Shown in pieces: positions 1 through 8,581 of a stretch of 64,000 bases of DNA. Made by a program: the position numbers and the translations under genes. The notes below the pieces were generated by a model, which saw only the letters and a list, made by a program, of their open reading frames with translations, had not been told where the DNA came from and did not search any database. Numbering within the stretch: position 1 is the first letter of the stretch; every line of letters begins with the position of its first letter. This stretch comes from Gudongella sp051744365 (GTDB lineage Bacteria; Bacillota; Clostridia; Tissierellales; Tissierellaceae): NCBI GenBank assembly GCA_051744365.1, contig JBNJCX010000004.1, positions 8,273-72,272 on the forward strand. The letters are read 5' to 3'.

Positions 1-1
1 C

Positions 2-277
2 AAGAAATTCAAGTATGAAGAAGGTAGAAATGAGAAGTTTAAAAAATCAATAGTTACCAAAGTCGATTCTCTAGAAGAACTGGTGGGCAATGCATTGCCC
101 AATGCAGCCATATCAATAATCGAGAAAGTATTTAGAATAGATAGTATCCTTACAGTTAGAAAAACAAAAGATGAGAAAACCATAGGAAACTTCACCTTGA
201 TATTTTCTGAAAATCAGAATGAAAATGATGATGAAATGCTAAAGCTTTTTGCATCACAGGTGGGTCTGTTTATTGAT
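2..277 (+). pseudogene. C-terminal remnant of a GAF-like sensor protein
   Basis: An open frame enters from the left edge and reads about 92 residues, ending in a stretch (GNFTLIFSENQ, then LKLFASQVGLFIDKI) typical of the last strand and helix of GAF-like domains in PAS/GAF signalling proteins. The natural C-terminus is lost: near 277-282 the frame runs into the antisense of an IS21 transposase and adds about 15 junk residues before a stop at 334. The upstream part lies outside the window, so the effector domain is unknown. The family assignment rests on pattern recognition only; the truncation by the transposase junction is directly visible. Confidence 0.5.
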
Positions 278-855
278 AAGATAAGCTTTGGAACAAAGCC
301 CATGTCTGCTGCGAATTCTGAAAACCTTGTATGAAAGATTGCTTTTCCTGATTCAACCCTTATTACAACTGTTTTCATATGGTCTGTCAGAACTGTTTCT
401 GGAACGCCTCCAAAATATTCAAATGCATTCAGCATGCATCTCACAAGACTGTAATAGTCGCATCTCTTTGTGAATTCTACGTATTTTGCTCTTGAATTAC
501 CCATAATCATTATGAATGCTGGAGTCTAATGGCTCTTTCCTTGGCCGTCTATGTAGTGGACAATACCCCAGTCCATCTGTGCCTGTTTTCCAGGAGGTGT
601 CTCGTACCTTTCCACTGCTTTGCGGGTATTTAACGGTCGAAAAGGCTTTATGTAATCTTCAATATCTTGTTTGAAAGGATCAAGCTTTGAACCTTTCGAT
701 TTCCCTGACAATCCATGCCTCAGAATTTTTCCACGGTTATCAATGTATTTCTTTGCTGTGTTTTCTGCTATGCCTAACTCTTTTGAGATGGCATAAGGGC
801 TCTTGCCCTGGTCTGATTTTTCGCGTATCATAGTAATTAGCCCACTCCTTATCAT
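278..855 (-). pseudogene. decayed IS21-family transposase istA
   Basis: Read on the minus strand, the frame begins MIRSGLITMIREKSDQGKS, continues with a helix-turn-helix (ISKELGIAENTAKKYI) and then the integrase-core entry RYETPPGKQAQMDWG, characteristic of IS21 IstA. A TAG stop at 526-528 interrupts the frame, which resumes in the same phase with MGNSRAKYVEFTKR and GGVPETVLTDHMKTV before breaking off at MGFVPKL. About 30 residues also appear to be missing between the HTH part and IKPFRPL. Intact IstA is about 400-500 residues, so this is an internally deleted, 3'-truncated and nonsense-mutated copy. No istB partner or recognisable terminal repeats are present. It cannot encode an active transposase. 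Confidence 0.8.
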
Positions 856-1084
856 TTAGTACCTCCATAAAAGCATTCGCCATACTTCTATGGTATTCAT
901 TTGTTAGGTGTGGGTCAATTTTAAGCCGGCTTTTTGCTTCAATTATATCCCGGCGATGACACAAAGCCTTTCACCAAGACAAGGTAATCGCCTATGGAGT
1001 ATATGAGCAAGCAATTGTTCCCTTGGAAGATTTTTTAAAGAAGAGTAATGCCATATAGACTGTGGTATTTATTTAATGCTTTAA
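856..1084. other. unassigned degraded stretch
   Basis: No complete gene is visible. The minus strand holds about 40 open codons (964 down to about 842) that I do not recognise, and the plus strand holds a short open stretch, roughly 961-1058, ending VYEQAIVPLEDFLKKSNAI before a TAG. Both look like leftovers of disrupted genes between two other remnants. Confidence 0.4.
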
Positions 1085-1318
1085 GAGATATATTTGCATT
1101 TTCCCAATCTTGTCTATAGTGTAAGGGGAAATGAAGTTGCATTGTCTGTTGTCGATGGGAAAATAATATACTCTGACGGGAAAATCCAGGGGATAGATGA
1201 ACGAGAAATTCTCCTTGAGGTAAGAAAAGACACTGATGGAATCGGAGAAAGAGCAGCTGAGGAATTTTGGAAAGTTAATGGCACAAATGCTGGATTTATG
1301 ATAGAGGACAAACTGTAG
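1085..1318 (+). pseudogene. C-terminal remnant of an amidohydrolase (cytosine/SAH deaminase type)
   Basis: About 75 codons read HFPNLVYSVRGNEVALSVVDGK followed by IIYSDGKIQGIDEREILLEV. This is the closing beta-sandwich region of TRZ/ATZ-type amidohydrolases (consensus LVYSARGSDV..VIVDGKVVVEDG). The catalytic TIM barrel with the metal-binding His and Asp residues is absent and an in-frame stop lies at 1082-1084. A TTG at 1094 could act as a start but no ribosome binding site precedes it. This is a non-functional 3' fragment of a gene normally about 430-470 codons long. Confidence 0.65.
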
Positions 1319-1350
1319 GGTTACCTTATTTGTGTCAAAAATCTTATATC

Positions 1351-1386
1351 AAAAAAAGGAGCTGACTATATTTTTAATAGCCAGCT
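1351..1386 (-). terminator. rho-independent terminator of the SLH gene
   Basis: Arms 1360-1369 and 1377-1386 pair over 10 bp with one G-U on the minus strand. On that strand the stem is followed after two C residues by a run of seven T (plus-strand A-run 1351-1357). It lies just past the stop codon of the minus-strand SLH gene. Confidence 0.75.
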
Positions 1387-1401
1387 ACTTTTCTAATTAC
1401 C

Positions 1402-2967
1402 CTAATTAATCTCATGAACTTCCAAATCACGATCCTTCATAATCCAAGCCTCATTCTCATAATGATAGGTTACTGTTAGGGTGTAGTGACCTACCATCTC
1501 CGTTGTGGTTTCCTGGGTCATCTGGTACTCTCTAGGATGGATCATTTCCAGCTGATAGTCGCGGTCTTCGATAATTGTAGTTATCCCGTCCTTAGGGGGC
1601 AATACAAGCTCTCCGTCCATATAATCATAGTAGTTGTCTACATAAGTTTCTGCAAGCTCGCGATCTGCGATTTCTGAGATATGCTCAACCAAACTTTCCT
1701 TGCTATCGAAATCTACAACTACCCAGCTGTCAGACTCTGTTTCCTGATACAGCCGATTCTCAAACTCTGCCTCCAAGGCTAAGGCATCATCTTCTGTGAA
1801 GTCTTCCGTTTGGATCATTTGCTCAACCAATATAACAAAGAGTTTGGAGGCTTCTGCCCTTGTGCTGGTTCTGTTTGAACGGAAGGTATTGTCAGGATAG
1901 CCTTTGATGATACCTAGTTGGACTGCCGTGTAGATAAAGGGGACGTATTCGTCCTCAATCTCATCGGCATCCGCAAAGCTTAATTGGCCGCTATGAGTTT
2001 CTTCACCTATTGCATTAACAATGATTTTTGTCATTTCCTCACGGGTGATGGGACGATTGTAATCTTCAAACTCATCCTCTTGTATCAATCCATGTTCAAT
2101 TGCTTTTGAAACATAGGGATCAAACCACGAGCCAGATCCCGCTGCCGGCTTGTAGCTAAGGGAAATAACAGTAACCTTTAAGAATTCTGCCACTGTTATT
2201 TCACCGTCAGGTCTAAAGGTCTGGTCAGGATATCCTTGGATAAGCCCCAGTGTGACAAGCTTTGTAACATAGTCATAGTACCAGGCTTTTGCGTAGATAT
2301 CACTAAGATCCATTGGAATATCATAACCTGTACCTTCTTCATAAAGTGAATACCCCATTGGATAGGAATCTTCTTCAAAGAACATAAGCTTTTCTACAGA
2401 AATAACTCCTGTTCCTTCTCTGATTTTTCTTTGTTCATAATAATCACTGTTTGTATCTTCATACCTTACAGTGAAAATCATGCCTTCTTCTGTATCTTCA
2501 ATATCCGTGATTGTAGATTCTAGTGTAGTGGCTCCTTCAGAATTTTCCACCTCCTGATTCCAGGTAGTCCCTTCCTCCAAAGGCGTTCTAATCAGTTCTA
2601 TCTCATCATATTCTGAATCCAGCATCACTTCTTCTATTTTTGTCTGGATGATCACATCAGAGTGAACAATATACTCCAGATCAAGAGTGAAATCCTTATC
2701 AGATTCGCCATCAGACATATCGTGCACTGCACCTTTTATGAAATAGTGTTTTGTGTTTTGATCTACTACAATACTCTCAATTTCCATATCATGTCCATAC
2801 TCTACGCTTCCGTGGTATATCCATTTAAAGTTGTTATATTGAGGAAGCAGGTCTATGGGTTCTAAGCCAGAGTGGGATTCTGCAAAAGCACTTAGAGGGC
2901 TTAATACTAAAGCCAGTATCAATATAGCAACTATCTTTGAATGTGTTAACTTTCCTGTGAAATTCAA
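1402..2967 (-). CDS. secreted S-layer homology (SLH) domain protein
   Basis: An exported cell-surface protein of about 521 residues. It opens with a signal peptide: charged start, hydrophobic IVAILILALVLSPLSAFA, likely cleaved after AFA. A region of roughly 190 residues with no recognised fold follows. Three SLH repeats lie at about 225-400; the second and third units of the pattern are clear (LGLIQGYPDQTFRPDGEITV; LGIIKGYPDNTFRSNRTSTRAE). A C-terminal part of about 120 residues is of unknown fold. SLH repeats bind pyruvylated secondary wall polymers, so the protein is probably anchored to the wall. The longest frame starts at an ATG at 2985, but AAAGGAGAG lies inside its first codons and is ideally spaced from TTG at 2967, which I take as the start. 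It is a single gene with its own terminator. Confidence 0.8.
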   Translation of the reverse strand: MNFTGKLTHSKIVAILILALVLSPLSAFAESHSGLEPIDLLPQYNNFKWIYHGSVEYGHDMEIESIVVDQNTKHYFIKGAVHDMSDGESDKDFTLDLEYIVHSDVIIQTKIEEVMLDSEYDEIELIRTPLEEGTTWNQEVENSEGATTLESTITDIEDTEEGMIFTVRYEDTNSDYYEQRKIREGTGVISVEKLMFFEEDSYPMGYSLYEEGTGYDIPMDLSDIYAKAWYYDYVTKLVTLGLIQGYPDQTFRPDGEITVAEFLKVTVISLSYKPAAGSGSWFDPYVSKAIEHGLIQEDEFEDYNRPITREEMTKIIVNAIGEETHSGQLSFADADEIEDEYVPFIYTAVQLGIIKGYPDNTFRSNRTSTRAEASKLFVILVEQMIQTEDFTEDDALALEAEFENRLYQETESDSWVVVDFDSKESLVEHISEIADRELAETYVDNYYDYMDGELVLPPKDGITTIIEDRDYQLEMIHPREYQMTQETTTEMVGHYTLTVTYHYENEAWIMKDRDLEVHEIN

Positions 2968-3150
2968 CTTAAACTCTCCTTTCATATATAAAATAACGCT
3001 TATTATTTATTTACCCAAACAGAAGAGAGATATCATTACAATTCTATTAAGACCAGACGCTGATACCATATACCTTCAAATAATTGTTGGGTAAATGGTT
3101 TTATTTGTTTAGCTTGAAAAGAAATATATTTTAAAATATCCAAAAATATA

Positions 3151-3199
3151 TTGATTAGTCAGGAAAGTAGTAGTATTATGAATGTAGGACAGCTGTACA
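3151..3199 (+). promoter_or_regulatory. sigma-A promoter plus operator-like 17-mer
   Basis: A -35 box TTGATT (3151-3156) and a -10 box TATTAT (3174-3179) are 17 bp apart. Starting 4 bp after the -10 box is TGTAGGACAGCTGTACA (3183-3199), centred on the perfect 8-mer ACAGCTGT. An almost identical 17-mer precedes the TRAP transporter at 5318-5334. Its position over the expected transcription start suits a repressor roadblock. Confidence 0.55.
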
Positions 3200-3234
3200 G
3201 TAGAACAAATACTTATTAAGATTGGAGGCTATTT

Positions 3235-4335
3235 ATGAATATTAAGAAGAAAAAAACAAAATGGGCTGTTATAGGTGGTGGAAATGGTGGTCAATCTGCA
3301 GCTGGCCATTTGGGAATCATGGGATTTCCTGTTACTCTTTATGACATTATGCCTGACACTGTTAATGCTATTAACTCTCAAGGAGGCATTCATGTAGATG
3401 GTGCCGTAAAAGGCTTTGGAAAGATTGAAAAGGCTACTACTGATATTGGTGAGGCGATCCAAGATGCAGAGATAATCATGGTTATTCTACCTTCGAACTA
3501 TCATAGAAGCATTGCCAAGGCGATGGCTCCCTATGTTAATGAAAATCAGATAGTATTTATTCATCCAGGTGCTACTTTCGGAGCTTTTCAATTTAAACAG
3601 GTTTTCAAAGAAGAAGGATGTAGTGATAATATAGTTATTGCTGAAGCGCAGTCGTTGATTTATGCTTGTCGTTTGAATAAACCAGGGTACGCTTCTATTA
3701 AAGGGATGAAAAAGAATCTAATGGTAGCTGCAATTCCAGCTAACAAAACACAGGAAGTTGTAATCAAGATACAAGAAGCATTTCCTGATATAATTCCAGG
3801 CAAGAATGTACTGGATACAAGTTTAAATAATCTAAATGCGATTATGCATCCGGGGCCAACATTACTTAATGTATCTATGATTGAATCACCATATGACTGG
3901 AGATATTATTGGGATGGCATAACTCCAACAATTGGAGAATTTATAGTTGAAATGGATAAAGAAAGAATAGATATGGGTGAAAAGCTAGGTCTAAGTATAC
4001 CCCCCATTCTGGAAATGTATAAAACATTGTATGGAGTAGAAGGTAGTACATTGACAGAAGTTGTTAGAAAAACCAAAGCCTACGAAGAAGTAATGGGACA
4101 GAAGAGAGTAGATACAAGATATTTGACGGAAGATATTCCAATGAGCTTGGTACCATTTGTTTCGATGGCTCAGCAGTTGGGAATGAACTCTGATAAAATG
4201 GAAACCATCTGTAGACTAGGAAGTTATATTCTAAAAGAGGATTTTTTCAATAGTAGCCGTACCATGGAGAATCTAGGGTTTGAAAAAATGACTGCGGAAG
4301 AAATAATTGAATATGCAGAAACTGGCATTAAGTAA
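3235..4335 (+). CDS. NAD/NADP octopine/nopaline (opine) dehydrogenase family protein
   Basis: A cytoplasmic oxidoreductase of 366 residues. The N-terminal Rossmann domain shows the nucleotide-binding GGGNGG at residues 14-19. The C-terminal all-helical octopine dehydrogenase domain includes MHPGPTLLNVSMIE near residue 205-215, with the His-Pro characteristic of the family. Members interconvert an amino acid plus a 2-oxoacid with a secondary-amine dicarboxylate (opine) using NAD(P)H; substrate and direction cannot be read from sequence. ATG at 3235 follows TTGGAGGC with good spacing. It is transcribed alone, just upstream of a GntR regulator and a TRAP transporter whose leader carries the same operator-like motif. 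That suggests a shared stimulus and perhaps catabolism of an imported opine-like acid. Ketopantoate reductase-like activity is a less likely alternative. Confidence 0.8.
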   Translation: MNIKKKKTKWAVIGGGNGGQSAAGHLGIMGFPVTLYDIMPDTVNAINSQGGIHVDGAVKGFGKIEKATTDIGEAIQDAEIIMVILPSNYHRSIAKAMAPYVNENQIVFIHPGATFGAFQFKQVFKEEGCSDNIVIAEAQSLIYACRLNKPGYASIKGMKKNLMVAAIPANKTQEVVIKIQEAFPDIIPGKNVLDTSLNNLNAIMHPGPTLLNVSMIESPYDWRYYWDGITPTIGEFIVEMDKERIDMGEKLGLSIPPILEMYKTLYGVEGSTLTEVVRKTKAYEEVMGQKRVDTRYLTEDIPMSLVPFVSMAQQLGMNSDKMETICRLGSYILKEDFFNSSRTMENLGFEKMTAEEIIEYAETGIK

Positions 4336-4400
4336 TCAGTTAAATAGTTTTGAACTGGGGGTCTGTATTATTTAGCAGATTCCCGTTATTTTATTGGCAA

Positions 4401-4440
4401 TCGATAAAGATTTCACAAATCTGTATAATTGTGGTACAAT
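4401..4440 (+). promoter_or_regulatory. autoregulated promoter of the GntR gene (FadR-type operator)
   Basis: The -10 box TATAAT (4424-4429) is preceded by TG (extended -10) and by a weak -35 TCGATA (4401-4406, spacing 17). Overlapping the -10 is the palindrome ATTGTGGTACAAT (4428-4440), whose core TTGTGGTACAA fits the FadR/FCD-subfamily consensus TNGTNNNACNA exactly. It lies immediately upstream of the FCD-type regulator, so negative autoregulation is the simple reading. Confidence 0.7.
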
Positions 4441-4470
4441 TATACAATAAAACAATAAGAGGGTGGTATA

Positions 4471-5172
4471 TTGATTACTCCAGCTAAGAAGCAGAATTTA
4501 TATGAGGAAATTTCCAGGCAAATAGTGCAGATGATAAATGAGGGTCAATGGAAGCCAGGAGACAAGATTTATGGAGAGCTAGAACTTTCTAAGCAATTTG
4601 AGGTCAGCAGAAACTCCATAAGGGAGTCAATAAAGGCATTGGAATTGGTTGGTGTACTTGAATCACGTACAGGAATCGGAACTTTTGTATCAGAGCAAGC
4701 AATTGTGAATATTAATAGTATGCATTTGTCTGATCTGATTGAATCTGAGACCACACTTGTGGAGCTTATGGAAACTAGATTGATTATTGAACCGGGATTA
4801 ACTTTTTTGGCAGTAAAAAATGCTACTGATGATGATATTGAAGAGCTGGAAGCTATAATTCAAAAAGGAAAGAAGGCATTAAAGGAGAAGAACTATACCT
4901 TTGACCTGGGATTTGAGTTTCATAAGAAAGTTGTAAATATGTCCCAAAATCGGATACTGATCAATTTAATGGACAGTATAACTGAGAATCTAATTGTAAC
5001 AAGAGGGAAAGTATTTTTTCAGCATTTGAATGAGTACATACTAAATTCTGAGCTGGATGAACACTTAAAAATGCTTGAATGCATCAAGAATAGAGATGCC
5101 GTGATGGCAAAAAACCTTATGCAGAGACATATTGAAGGTTCTTTGAATATAATCAAAGAAGGAAATGAATAA
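4471..5172 (+). CDS. GntR-family transcriptional regulator, FadR/FCD subfamily
   Basis: A DNA-binding regulator of 233 residues. Residues about 8-75 are the GntR winged helix (LYEEISRQIVQMINEGQW; ELSKQFEVSRNSIRESIKAL; a wing around TGIGTFVSE). Residues about 95-220 are an all-helical FCD ligand domain, with candidate metal-ligand histidines in EFHKKVV, DEHLKML and QRHIEG. FCD regulators usually sense small organic acids or sugar acids. Translation starts at TTG 4471 behind GAGGGTGG. It sits between the opine dehydrogenase and the TRAP operon, so its effector is probably the transported acid. A matching palindrome covers its own -10 box. Confidence 0.9.
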   Translation: MITPAKKQNLYEEISRQIVQMINEGQWKPGDKIYGELELSKQFEVSRNSIRESIKALELVGVLESRTGIGTFVSEQAIVNINSMHLSDLIESETTLVELMETRLIIEPGLTFLAVKNATDDDIEELEAIIQKGKKALKEKNYTFDLGFEFHKKVVNMSQNRILINLMDSITENLIVTRGKVFFQHLNEYILNSELDEHLKMLECIKNRDAVMAKNLMQRHIEGSLNIIKEGNE

Positions 5173-5226
5173 GTAAAATGCAAATTCAGTCTATTCGATT
5201 GGATATCAATAAACAGTTATATGCTG

Positions 5227-5272
5227 CCTTACGAATCTAACAAATATAGTTTGTTTATTCGTAAGGTTTTTT
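5227..5272 (+). terminator. terminator after the GntR gene
   Basis: Perfect 10-bp arms (5227-5236 CCTTACGAAT; 5257-5266) enclose a loop that itself pairs AACAAA with TTTGTT. A T-run at 5267-5272 follows. Confidence 0.9.
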
Positions 5273-5317
5273 ATGTAAAAAATACGTGCATTTATAATAA
5301 AAGTATGGTAGTATGGT

Positions 5318-5334
5318 TGTAGTACAGCTGGACA
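5318..5334 (+). promoter_or_regulatory. operator-like 17-mer upstream of the TRAP operon
   Basis: TGTAGTACAGCTGGACA differs from the 17-mer at 3183-3199 at two positions only; both fit TGTAGKACAGCTGKACA. A TATAAT (5293-5298) and a TAGTAT (5309-5314) lie upstream as possible -10 boxes, but no convincing -35 box was found. Confidence 0.5.
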
Positions 5335-5405
5335 GATGCAAAAGAGCTTTAAATTTCGGTAAAGTTAATTCAGTAGTTCGTACTTAATTGGATGGAGGTG
5401 GGTAA

Positions 5406-5933
5406 ATGGAAAAAAAATTGATCTGGAATAGATCCATGGATATTCTTGGTAAAGTTCAAGAGATTATCACAATGATTCTAGCGATAACACTTCCAGTATT
5501 AGTTGTAATTCAGGTTCTTCTGCGATATGTATTTCAAGTTCCTTTGATGGGAATTGAGGAATTAATGTTATTTCCGATCATATGGCTGTATATGATAGGG
5601 GGAGCTAATGCTTCTCGAACACAAAATCATATAGAATGCGGTATTTTGACATTGTATGTTAAAAAAAGTGGAAGTCGTGCAATATTCAATATTGTAAGAA
5701 TCACAATTTCATTACTGGTTAGCCTATGGTTGACATATTGGTCATATTGGTACTTCACCTATTCACTTGGCGTATGGAAATACAGTCCATTACTCCGTTT
5801 GCCAATGTTCTTCGCAGAGTCAGCCGTATTTGTAGGTTTGGTTTTAATGACATTCTACACTTTACTTGAGCTTTTAGATGTTTACAAGCGATCGTTTAAA
5901 GTATTAAAAACCAGTAACAAGGAGGTGATTTGA
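5406..5933 (+). CDS. TRAP transporter small membrane subunit (DctQ family)
   Basis: 175 residues with four predicted membrane helices (about 17-37, 55-70, 95-115, 135-160). The family landmark IEELMLFPIIWLYMIGGA appears after helix 1. DctQ pairs with the large permease DctM to form the membrane part of a sodium-coupled, binding-protein-dependent importer of organic acids. The start ATG follows GGAGGTGG. The stop overlaps the start of DctM by one base, so the two are translationally coupled. Confidence 0.9.
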   Translation: MEKKLIWNRSMDILGKVQEIITMILAITLPVLVVIQVLLRYVFQVPLMGIEELMLFPIIWLYMIGGANASRTQNHIECGILTLYVKKSGSRAIFNIVRITISLLVSLWLTYWSYWYFTYSLGVWKYSPLLRLPMFFAESAVFVGLVLMTFYTLLELLDVYKRSFKVLKTSNKEVI

Positions 5934-7246
5934 TGGACATGCTAACCATAGTTTCAATTGATGTAATTCTTTTGGTATTATTGCTTATGTTTAGTATACC
6001 CTTGCCTTATTGTTTTGGTGGTGCATTGGCTTTTATGGCAATAGCGGGAGGTGCATCGATGAGAAGTATGATGCTTTGGGGATTTACACAGATGATAAGC
6101 CCAATTCTATTGGCCAGCCCTCTATTTATTCTCGCAGGTAGCATAATGGCAAATAGCGGTGTAGCTAAGCATTTACTTAATTTTGCAGATATATTCGTAG
6201 GAAGAATAAAAGGTGGAATAGGTGTTGTAGCAGTAACCACATGTGCAATTATAGGAGCCATATCTGGAAGTGGGTTTACTGGTGTTGCAGCAACAGGTCC
6301 AGTACTGATTCCTAGAATGGTTGAACAAGGATACCCAAGAGGTTATGCTACTGCTCTTGTTACAGTATCATCGGTATTGGGATTATTGATACCCCCAAGT
6401 GTTATAATGATAATTTATGGGTGGGTAACTGAAACATCTATATTGGCTGCATTTCTGTCTACAGTAGGTCCAGGTCTTACAATTGTGGTATCATTTTCTG
6501 TGATAAATATGGTTTGGGTTAGAAAGATGCCTAATATCCAATTAGAAGAAAAGTTACCTGCAGTAGAGATGAAAAAGAGAAATTATCAAAGAATTATAAG
6601 AGCATTACCAGCTCTATCCTTGCCAGTTATTATTCTAGGAGGTATTTATGGCGGTGTATTTACACCATCTGAGGCGGCAGCAGTAGCTGCAGTAGTTTCC
6701 GTGCCAATAGGAATTTGGATTTATAGAGAGATTACAATGAAGAAATTTCTGAGAGTTGTCAATGAATCTTCCATTTCAATAGGTGCAATTATGACAATGA
6801 TAATGTTTACTCTGATGTTAAGCCAGACATATGTGCTTTTGAGAGTACCTCAGGCGCTTATAGAAATAGTATTTGGAATTACTACAAATAAAATTCTATT
6901 ACTTATTGTCATCAACATATTCTTGTTTTTGGTAGGAATGATTGTAAATGATGTTACGGGCATGATCCTGATAGCACCCCTCTTATTGCCTTTAGTTACC
7001 GAGTTGGGAATAAGTCCAATCCAATTCGCTGCTATAATGGGAGTCAATTTAGCAATGGGAGGTGTTACTCCACCGTATGCAAGTATTTTATACTTGGGTA
7101 TGCGTATCGGTAAATGTGAATTTTCAGAGATACTAAAACCTACTTTGATCTTTTTATTATTAGGATACTTGCCAGTAGTATTTCTAACTACCTTCTGGGC
7201 TCCGTTATCGATGTACTTGCCTACATTGATGGGATTTGTAAAATAA
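5933..7246 (+). CDS. TRAP transporter large permease subunit (DctM family)
   Basis: 437 residues with about 12 hydrophobic helices. DctM landmarks are present: SPLFILAGSIMANSGVA, GAISGSGFTGVAATGPVLIP, VLGLLIPPSVIMIIYG, FTPSEAAAVAAV and a late NLAMGGVTPPYAS. It forms the translocation path with DctQ. I place the start at ATG 5933, overlapping the DctQ stop, 5 bases after GGAGGTG; a TTG one codon upstream is also possible. The binding protein gene follows. Confidence 0.92.
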   Translation: MDMLTIVSIDVILLVLLLMFSIPLPYCFGGALAFMAIAGGASMRSMMLWGFTQMISPILLASPLFILAGSIMANSGVAKHLLNFADIFVGRIKGGIGVVAVTTCAIIGAISGSGFTGVAATGPVLIPRMVEQGYPRGYATALVTVSSVLGLLIPPSVIMIIYGWVTETSILAAFLSTVGPGLTIVVSFSVINMVWVRKMPNIQLEEKLPAVEMKKRNYQRIIRALPALSLPVIILGGIYGGVFTPSEAAAVAAVVSVPIGIWIYREITMKKFLRVVNESSISIGAIMTMIMFTLMLSQTYVLLRVPQALIEIVFGITTNKILLLIVINIFLFLVGMIVNDVTGMILIAPLLLPLVTELGISPIQFAAIMGVNLAMGGVTPPYASILYLGMRIGKCEFSEILKPTLIFLLLGYLPVVFLTTFWAPLSMYLPTLMGFVK

Positions 7247-7336
7247 ATTGGGTTATAATATGCTTAATAGATAGTTAGGCATGCAGTTATTAGTTTAGCA
7301 TTAAGCTAATTAATTAAAATAAAGGGGGCAATGTCA

Positions 7337-8380
7337 ATGAATAAGAAGCTTTCAAGAAGCAAGATATCATGGGTATTGATTGCAGTTATGAGTCTGACGT
7401 ATTTATTAACAGGTTGCGGCGGAGCAAGTGAAAATGTTGGAGAAGAAGCATCTGGATTTGGTTCCAGAACTTTGAAAATTGGGCACGTTAGACCTGAAGG
7501 AACTTCAACAGATGATGATATAAACGCATTTATTGGTACTGTTACAGAAAAAACTGAAGGAAATACAATCTTTGAAGTATATCCAAACAGCCAGTTAGGT
7601 GACTATGCAATAGTACAGGAGAGAATTGGGATTGGCGACATTGAAATGCAGCTTGCACCTGCAGCCCCCAATCTAAATGAAGCAATTGTACTACCAAGTG
7701 CACCTTATTTAGCCAGCACATGGGATGAAGCTAGAGAAGTATTTGCACGTGATGGGGTTCTATATAATGAAATAGAAAAAATGTTTGAAGAAGAAAATAT
7801 TAAGATGTTAGCGGGTTATCCAAAATATTTTGGAAGCATTATTACTACAATAGAACCGAATGAACCTGGCGATCCTTATGTTTCTAAAGGTGTAAAAATT
7901 CGAGTTCCAAGCATCAAATCCTTTGAATTAACAGCACTTTCATTAGGTTATATCGCAACTCCTATAGCGTTTTCTGAAGCATTCACATCAATCCAAACAG
8001 GTATTGTAGATGGTGCAATAGGCTCAGGCGGTGAAGGTTATTGGAATAGTTTTAGAGATGTTACAGAATACTATCTTCCTGTCAATTCACATTTTGAAAT
8101 ATGGTGGTTACAGATGAGCATGGACGTATGGAATAATTTGTCAGCGGAAGAAAAAACGATTGTTGAAGAAGCTGCTATGAAACTTGAATCAGATAGATGG
8201 AATGTAGCTCCTGATGAAGAAAAGAAATATGAAGAATTACTTGAAGATAACGGGGCAGTAATAATTCGATTTACTGACGAAGAATATAAAGTTATGGCTG
8301 AAAAAGTAAGAAAAGAAGTTTGGCCTGAAATTAGAGAATTTTATGGTGTTGAAATCTTTGATAAGGTTACACAACAATAA
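7337..8380 (+). CDS. TRAP transporter substrate-binding lipoprotein (DctP family)
   Basis: 347 residues. A lipoprotein signal ends in LLTGC (lipobox), so the protein is probably anchored outside the membrane. The DctP core is clear: KIGHVRPEGTSTDD near the N-terminus, the conserved KIRVPSIKSFELTALSLG whose Arg normally salt-bridges the substrate carboxylate, and AFSEAFTSIQTGIVDGA. ATG 7337 is 8 bases after the GGGGG block, whereas ATG 7331 is too close, so I start at 7337. The gene closes the Q-M-P operon before a strong terminator. The ligand is unidentified; an organic acid is expected. Confidence 0.9.
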   Translation: MNKKLSRSKISWVLIAVMSLTYLLTGCGGASENVGEEASGFGSRTLKIGHVRPEGTSTDDDINAFIGTVTEKTEGNTIFEVYPNSQLGDYAIVQERIGIGDIEMQLAPAAPNLNEAIVLPSAPYLASTWDEAREVFARDGVLYNEIEKMFEEENIKMLAGYPKYFGSIITTIEPNEPGDPYVSKGVKIRVPSIKSFELTALSLGYIATPIAFSEAFTSIQTGIVDGAIGSGGEGYWNSFRDVTEYYLPVNSHFEIWWLQMSMDVWNNLSAEEKTIVEEAAMKLESDRWNVAPDEEKKYEELLEDNGAVIIRFTDEEYKVMAEKVRKEVWPEIREFYGVEIFDKVTQQ

Positions 8381-8448
8381 TCATTGGAAGTAATTATTTA
8401 AGCTAGATTAATACTGGCATATAGACTTAAATATTAGTGGAAGAGTTT

Positions 8449-8494
8449 AAAAGAACCCCTCCAAGTAATTGCAATTACTTGGAGGGGTTCTTTT
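8449..8494 (+). terminator. strong hairpin terminator after the TRAP operon
   Basis: A perfect 22-bp inverted repeat (8449-8470 with 8473-8494) ends in four T residues. Because the 5' arm starts with AAAA it could terminate in both directions. Confidence 0.9.
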
Positions 8495-8522
8495 AGATAT
8501 TTTAATAGGTCCGATAGCATCA

Positions 8523-8581
8523 TTGACTAGAGCCAAAGAATCCTTAAAATATTGTCTGATATTTGGGGATCTGATATTTGG
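8523..8581 (+). promoter_or_regulatory. candidate promoter with 12-bp direct repeat
   Basis: TTGACT (8523-8528) and TAAAAT (8545-8550) have a 16-bp spacer. Immediately downstream TCTGATATTTGG occurs twice (8555-8566 and 8570-8581), a period of 15 bp. The repeat lies over and after the predicted start site of the UPF0261 operon and may be an operator. Confidence 0.4.

Noticed and set aside
5293..5298. TATAAT as the TRAP operon promoter
   Set aside because: No matching -35 box at 16-18 bp; kept only as a possibility in the operator entry.
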